Source of the DNA: Jeotgalibacillus haloalkalitolerans
GTDB lineage: Bacteria > Bacillota > Bacilli > Bacillales > Jeotgalibacillaceae
DNA length: 64,000 nucleotides
NCBI RefSeq assembly: GCF_034427455.1
Contig: NZ_JAXQNN010000006.1
Span: 62,001 to 126,000 of the forward strand
Reading direction: 5' to 3'
In this document: one piece after another, positions 60,083 through 64,000 of the stretch
Numbering within the stretch: position 1 is the stretch's first letter
Layout: every line of letters begins with the position of its first letter
Notes under the pieces: generated by a model
The model's database searches: none
What the model was told of the DNA's origin: nothing
The model's input: only the letters and a program-made list of their open reading frames with translations
Position numbers and translations under genes: made by a program

Positions 60083-61462
60083 TTATTCCTTTATTTCAAG
60101 CCAAGCCACACACTCAACATGACTCGTCTGAGGAAACATATCAACTGGCTGCACTTCCTGCGTCTTATATCCACCGTCTTCCAAAATGCGAAGGTCTCTC
60201 GCAAGCGTCGCAGGGTTACATGATACATACACGATACGTTTCGGTTTCATCGCAAGCATCGTATCAAGCAGTGCCTGATCACAGCCTTTTCTTGGCGGAT
60301 CCACAACAATGACATCAGCCTGATTACCTTTTTTGTGCCATGCAGGAATGACTTCTTCAGCAGGACCCGCTTCAAATTCTGTATTTGTAAAACCATTCAG
60401 CTCAGCATTTGCTTTCGCGTCTTCAATTGCCTGTTTGACAATCTCAACGCCAAACACTTTTTTCGCTTTCTGCGCTAAAAAGAGTGAAATCGTTCCAATG
60501 CCGCAATATGCATCAATCACCGATTCCTCCCCTGTCAGCTGCGCATATTCCAGTGCTTTCTGATACAGCACCTCTGTCTGCACAGGGTTGATCTGATAAA
60601 AACTGCGTGCTGAAATCGCAAACTTCACTTCACCAATTGAATCGTAGATGACATCACTGCCCCAGATTGTCTGCCCCTTGTTTCCAAGAATCACATTTGT
60701 ACGCTGATCATTAATGTTATGAACAATTGATTTCAGACCCGGTACTTTTTCACGCAATACAGCCGTTAAGTCCTCAGCGTGAGGCAGGTGCTTCGTTCTT
60801 GTTACCAGCACAACCATTACTTCACCAGAAGTCCTGCCGTATCTTACTACCACATGACGCAGCACACCTTTATGGCGTTCTTCATCATAAGGCTGTATAC
60901 CAAAGCGGTCCGCTTCTTCCTTGACGATATTCATCACACGATCGCTGATTTCCTCCTGGATCAGACACACATCCGTATCAACAATCCGGTGGCTTCTCGT
61001 CGCGTAAAAGCCTGCAATAACACGTCCGCTCTCAGTGCCCACAGGAATCTGACTCTTATTCCGGTAGCGCCACGGATCTTCCATACCCAGTGTCGGGTGA
61101 ACCGGGACATCTTTGATTTTTCCAATCCGCTCTAGCACATCCCGCACCTGCTTCTGTTTTGCAGCAAGCTGTCCCTCATAGCTGAAATGCTGCAGCTGAC
61201 AACCGCCGCATCTGTCATACACAGGGCAAGGTGGTTCTGTTCTATGCTCACTGACAGACTCAAGTTCAATTAGCTTTCCAAAACCGAAATTTTTCGTCGT
61301 TTTCAGTACTTTTACTTTTACCAATTCATCAGGGAGGGTTAATGGAATAAACAGCGGATACCCGTCCACTTTTCCAACACCATGCCCCTCATGAGTTAAA
61401 TCCTCTATTGTCACTGTTACAATATCATTTTTCTTAACAGGTAATGCCTGCTTTTTCGTCAT
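60083..61462 (-). CDS. rlmCD: 23S rRNA (uracil-C5)-methyltransferase RlmCD
   Basis: A 459-residue enzyme that methylates 23S rRNA uridines (U747 and U1939 in the B. subtilis homologue YefA). It has a TRAM domain (about 8-65), an iron-sulfur cysteine set in [16 protein letters not shown] plus a later Cys, and a C-terminal SAM methyltransferase with [23 protein letters not shown] and the catalytic Cys in [13 protein letters not shown]. Length equals that of YefA. The ATG at 61462 has GAGGGCG upstream. Confidence 0.95.
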   Translation of the reverse strand: MTKKQALPVKKNDIVTVTIEDLTHEGHGVGKVDGYPLFIPLTLPDELVKVKVLKTTKNFGFGKLIELESVSEHRTEPPCPVYDRCGGCQLQHFSYEGQLAAKQKQVRDVLERIGKIKDVPVHPTLGMEDPWRYRNKSQIPVGTESGRVIAGFYATRSHRIVDTDVCLIQEEISDRVMNIVKEEADRFGIQPYDEERHKGVLRHVVVRYGRTSGEVMVVLVTRTKHLPHAEDLTAVLREKVPGLKSIVHNINDQRTNVILGNKGQTIWGSDVIYDSIGEVKFAISARSFYQINPVQTEVLYQKALEYAQLTGEESVIDAYCGIGTISLFLAQKAKKVFGVEIVKQAIEDAKANAELNGFTNTEFEAGPAEEVIPAWHKKGNQADVIVVDPPRKGCDQALLDTMLAMKPKRIVYVSCNPATLARDLRILEDGGYKTQEVQPVDMFPQTSHVECVAWLEIKE

Positions 61463-61567
61463 TATTTATCGCCCTCTTCGTTAGAATCGCTGCCCATTAT
61501 TGTAGCATATATTATCCCTTCTTACCCGTATACTTAAAATAACAGTTAACTTCAGAATGGCATCTTA

Positions 61568-61695
61568 ACTGGACCTTCTAGTGGCGAACGGAGACTCCTG
61601 CGGAAAAACGATCTGGAAAGACCCCGGAAGGCAGCGCTCTTCTGTCTGGCCTAAGCGTTCGTCCCGCAGAAAGCACAGTTCTCCACGGAAAGGTT
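61568..61695 (+). repeat. Diverged family A-like repeat
   Basis: GCGAACGGAGACTCCTGCGG at the left and CAGAAAGCACAGTTCTCC at the right, with GAAAGACCCCGGAAGGC inside. The order recalls family A (GCGACTCC, GAGACCCCGC, GGAAAGCG) but identity is low, so it is a related subtype or old copy. It has no ORF of its own. Confidence 0.6.
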
Positions 61696-61735
61696 CTGCG
61701 TTTCTAAGTGAAGCATTTCTTTATTTAAAGAAGAA

Positions 61736-61770
61736 ACCCCTTATAGGTTTAACCATAACCTATAAGGGGT
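61736..61770. other. Perfect 14-bp inverted repeat
   Basis: ACCCCTTATAGGTT and AACCTATAAGGGGT are separated by 7 nt. A T-rich tract follows on the minus strand only. It lies upstream of both the Nudix gene (+) and rlmCD (-), so it could be an operator, a leader terminator toward rlmCD, or the footprint of a mobile element. Confidence 0.6.
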
Positions 61771-61873
61771 ATATATTAAATTACCCAAATAACCTTGATT
61801 TTTTGATTATTGGTGTGTAGAATAGAGAAACTATTCTTTTTATTCAAAAAATTCTAACTAAGGAGGAAGCGAT

Positions 61874-62320
61874 ATGGGACAGATCGTAAAACAAAAAGTA
61901 CTTGCGTATATTACGCGGGAGAATGATGGCAAGACTGAACTGCTTGTCTTTTCCCATAAGGACCATCCACAAGCTGGCCTCCAGGTACCTGGTGGCGGCG
62001 TTGAAGACGATGAACTGCTGATTGATGCACTTTATCGCGAAATTGAAGAAGAAACCGGCTTGAAGAGAGACGAACTTCAATTACAGGGTAAACTCCATAA
62101 ACAGATGTATTATTCAGAGGATCGCTCAAAGTATTATGAGCGTAATTACTTCCACCTTGCATTGAAGCGTCCTGTGGAAAATGAGTGGGATTATACAGTG
62201 GAAAGTGACGGCAAAGATGATGGACTGAGGTTCCATTTTGAATGGCGTCCGATCGAAGAAGCTTCTAAGCTTGCAGCTGATATGGATAATGCAGTGGACT
62301 GGCTGGAGCAGATTCAATAA
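61874..62320 (+). CDS. Nudix hydrolase
   Basis: A 148-residue pyrophosphohydrolase. The Nudix box (Gx5Ex7REUxEExGU) is intact at about 41-63 (GGGVEDDELLIDALYREIEE followed by ETGL). The substrate is unknown. The C-terminal part (YFHLALKRP, FHFEWRPIEEASKLAADMDN) resembles small Nudix proteins sometimes annotated as acting on nucleoside diphosphate derivatives. The ATG at 61874 has AAGGAGGAAG upstream. It is monocistronic. Confidence 0.92.
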   Translation: MGQIVKQKVLAYITRENDGKTELLVFSHKDHPQAGLQVPGGGVEDDELLIDALYREIEEETGLKRDELQLQGKLHKQMYYSEDRSKYYERNYFHLALKRPVENEWDYTVESDGKDDGLRFHFEWRPIEEASKLAADMDNAVDWLEQIQ

Positions 62321-62325
62321 TCGAT

Positions 62326-62364
62326 AAATGCCTGACGGGTTATAAGCCGTCAGGCATTTTTTAT
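62326..62364. terminator. Bidirectional terminator between the Nudix and dagK genes
   Basis: AAATGCCTGACGG and CCGTCAGGCATTT pair perfectly around an 8-nt loop, then TTTTA. It overlaps the dagK stop on the other strand. Confidence 0.92.
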
Positions 62365-63344
62365 TGGTCGCTTCTGATCTCATCTTCTTCGTCAATCAGA
62401 CTGTTCTTTAATACCACATTCTGATCCTCATCCACACGGTCTTCTTTGCGCAGCTTATCAAGTGGTGCACATACATTCAGATGACGGTACAGGTTCTGGA
62501 ACTCTGCGGGCAGTAACCCGCCAAACTCTCCATCAAGATTCAGCTGAACCGTTTCATTTGAAGTCACTTTAATATGATTTGCTTTTACATATTCAAGATG
62601 CGGATCATGCAGATGCTCTCCGCGAAGTGCGAGTGAGATAACGCGGATTGTTTCAGCCATATTGGTTTTCTTCAGGAACATCAGCGTGAATAACCCGTCA
62701 TTAATCGAAGAGTCCGGTGCCAGTTTTTCGAATCCGCCGACTGAGTTTGTCAGCCCGATCAAAAACAGCATAACCTCTCCCTCAAACACTTTTCCGTCAT
62801 ATTCAATCCGGACATTTGTCGGTTTGAATGATGGCAGCATTTCAATGCCTTTTAAGTAATAAGCCAGCTGACCAAGCACTGTTTTCAACTTACTTGGCAC
62901 TTCATAAGTCAGTTCAGTCAATCGGCCGCCGCCGGCAATATTAATAAAATATTTATCATTCATTCTGCCAACATCAACAGGAATCGTATCACCTTTTATA
63001 ATAATATCCACCGCATCCTCAATATCTCTCGGAATATGAAGCGCGCGTGCAAAATCGTTTGTCGTGCCCATTGGAATGAGTCCTAAAGTTGGACGGTTCG
63101 GCTTTTCAGCAAGTCCATTTACGACTTCATTGAGCGTGCCATCCCCGCCTGAAGCAATGATCAGGTCAAAGCCGCGCTCAGCAGCCGCTGCTGCCGCAGC
63201 TGACGCATCACCAGCGCATGTTGTGGCATGACAGGATGTTTCGTAACCTGCCTGTTCTAATTTCATTAATACTTCAGGTAAGTGCCTTCTGAAAATCTCA
63301 CGTCCTGAAGTCGGATTATAAATAATTCTAGCTCGTTTCATCAT
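62361..63344 (-). CDS. dagK: Diacylglycerol kinase (soluble DgkB/DagK type)
   Basis: A 327-residue lipid kinase that returns diacylglycerol, released during lipoteichoic acid synthesis, to phosphatidic acid. Landmarks: ARIIYNPTSGRE, IASGGDGTLNEVVNGL, GLIPMGTTNDFARAL, and late DGEFGGLLPAEF. The last 25 residues form an acidic tail (DEDQNVV ... DEEDEIRSDQ). The start is one of two adjacent ATGs (63344/63341). It lies about 110 nt after the thioredoxin-like gene, with a terminator between. Confidence 0.94.
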   Translation of the reverse strand: MMKRARIIYNPTSGREIFRRHLPEVLMKLEQAGYETSCHATTCAGDASAAAAAAAERGFDLIIASGGDGTLNEVVNGLAEKPNRPTLGLIPMGTTNDFARALHIPRDIEDAVDIIIKGDTIPVDVGRMNDKYFINIAGGGRLTELTYEVPSKLKTVLGQLAYYLKGIEMLPSFKPTNVRIEYDGKVFEGEVMLFLIGLTNSVGGFEKLAPDSSINDGLFTLMFLKKTNMAETIRVISLALRGEHLHDPHLEYVKANHIKVTSNETVQLNLDGEFGGLLPAEFQNLYRHLNVCAPLDKLRKEDRVDEDQNVVLKNSLIDEEDEIRSDQ

Positions 63345-63412
63345 ATTCAGCCTGCCTTTTATAAATTAAGCATACTATAAAATTATAATCACATTTCATT
63401 GTATGTAAACAA

Positions 63413-63444
63413 AAAAGAATAAGCCCTGAAGTCAGGCTTACTCT
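63413..63444 (-). terminator. Terminator of the thioredoxin-like gene
   Basis: On the minus strand GAGTAAGCC pairs with GGCTTATTC (G-U allowed) across a TGACTTCAG loop, followed by TTTTTTG. Confidence 0.82.
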
Positions 63445-63454
63445 CATCATACCT

Positions 63455-64000
63455 TTATTTAACGGATTTTACCATAGTCAGCTTGCTTTTCAGTTCCTCG
63501 TATACTTCTGACCAGAAATCTTCTCTCTCTGTATAAGCGGCTGTCAGCTGTTTAATCATCAGCTGCTGGCCATCTTTAAATGCGGGATCCTCTTTTGCCG
63601 GAAGATTTGATCTGGCTTCATCCACAAAGGCTTGAACTTTATCAGCTCTCGGTCCCCACTTCGCAACTTCATTTCCATCCTGATCGATAAAGATAAAAAT
63701 CGGGATGGCTCTTGATTTACCGTTTGTTAAATACTGATCCATCAACTCCAGATTGCTGTCTCTCAGAATAAATCTCACATCAATACCTGAACGTTCAGCC
63801 ATTTTAAGGAGAATCGGGTTATTCATCATTGCATCTCCGCACCAGTCTTCTGTAATCACAATCGCACGCAGGTTCTGATCCTTCAGCTGTTCCAGAAATG
63901 TGTCATTCTCTGCCGGTACAGAAAATTGTTCATATACTTTCGCCATATTTTCCTTATGAGATTCCATCTGATGCTGATACGCTTCAGCAGTCAGTCCTTT
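63455..64000 (-). CDS. Thioredoxin-like family protein, 5' end outside the window
   Basis: At least 181 codons, open to the right edge. The frame continues upstream of the ATG at 63967 as KGLTAEAYQHQ, which fits homologues that begin with a short W-F-x-K-G-L-T segment, so the true start is probably beyond 64000. It has a thioredoxin-like fold, but the usual CxxC is replaced by a single Cys in EDWCGDAMMN. cis-Pro is in SRAIPIFIFID. Function is unknown, possibly a redox or bacillithiol-linked role. Confidence 0.8.
   Translation of the reverse strand, partial: KGLTAEAYQHQMESHKENMAKVYEQFSVPAENDTFLEQLKDQNLRAIVITEDWCGDAMMNNPILLKMAERSGIDVRFILRDSNLELMDQYLTNGKSRAIPIFIFIDQDGNEVAKWGPRADKVQAFVDEARSNLPAKEDPAFKDGQQLMIKQLTAAYTEREDFWSEVYEELKSKLTMVKSVK

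Noticed and set aside
61568-61820. 79-codon plus-strand frame in the 61.6-kb repeat
   Set aside because: It is inside a palindromic repeat, has no ribosome-binding site and encodes a basic low-complexity peptide.

Overview
The window looks like chromosome from a low-to-mid G+C, spore-forming Gram-positive of the Bacillales. Inference: close to Jeotgalibacillus or another Bacillaceae/Planococcaceae genus, judged from strong AGGAGG ribosome-binding sites, frequent TTG/GTG starts, gene families shared with Bacillus subtilis (YitJ, YfiBC, YfmL, Vpr, YeeI, CypC, RlmCD, DagK) and the palindromic interspersed repeats typical of these genomes. No rRNA, tRNA, CRISPR array, prophage or complete insertion sequence was seen.

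Layout. 1-7.3 kb: 5' end of an oligoendopeptidase gene, recQ, a TspO-like protein, map, a TPP-riboswitch-controlled thiT, and an aromatic-acid-exporter-like gene. 7.5-13 kb: a SAM-riboswitch operon of YitJ-type homocysteine methyltransferase/MTHFR and B12-dependent metH. 13-24 kb: a lipoprotein, an SRAP peptidase, a putative operon of a B12 photoreceptor-like domain, a PAS-STAS protein and a Ktr regulator, a DEAD-box helicase, the YfiBC ABC exporter, a cation/H+ antiporter and a PfpI protein. 24-36 kb: a chemoreceptor, an ECF sigma factor with a DUF4179 anti-sigma protein, a PspA-type envelope-stress operon behind a SigW-type promoter, and a Vpr-like protease. 36-50 kb: a candidate endospore-appendage-like protein, YeeI, two SDRs, DoxX behind two Rex-like operators, NnrD, a YqcI/YcgG protein, an MFS/MarR pair, three related Cys-rich proteins, CypC and a diguanylate cyclase. 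50-64 kb: a LacI regulator with an upstream 37-codon ORF, an UppS paralogue, a staygreen homologue, truA, a guanine-riboswitch-controlled nucleoside transporter, an AT-rich accessory stretch (VWA, macro-domain and GTPase genes), rlmCD, a Nudix hydrolase, dagK and a thioredoxin-like gene.

The most unusual signal is non-coding. Five intergenic stretches (7370-7495, 24825-25058, 27193-27377, 38717-38886, 43380-43495) each carry a degenerate word repeated at about 21 nt, exactly 21 nt in the best cases (11 units in one, 6 in another). The word differs between loci. Four of the five lie between convergent genes and the fifth lies downstream of a terminator. These arrays are separate from two conventional palindromic repeat families of about 115-140 bp, one of which often abuts a terminator hairpin.

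Functional links: B12 use connects MetH with the B12 sensor-like protein; SAM, TPP and guanine riboswitches control methionine synthesis, thiamine uptake and nucleoside uptake; the ECF pair and the PspA operon are divergent neighbours and probably form an envelope-stress module.
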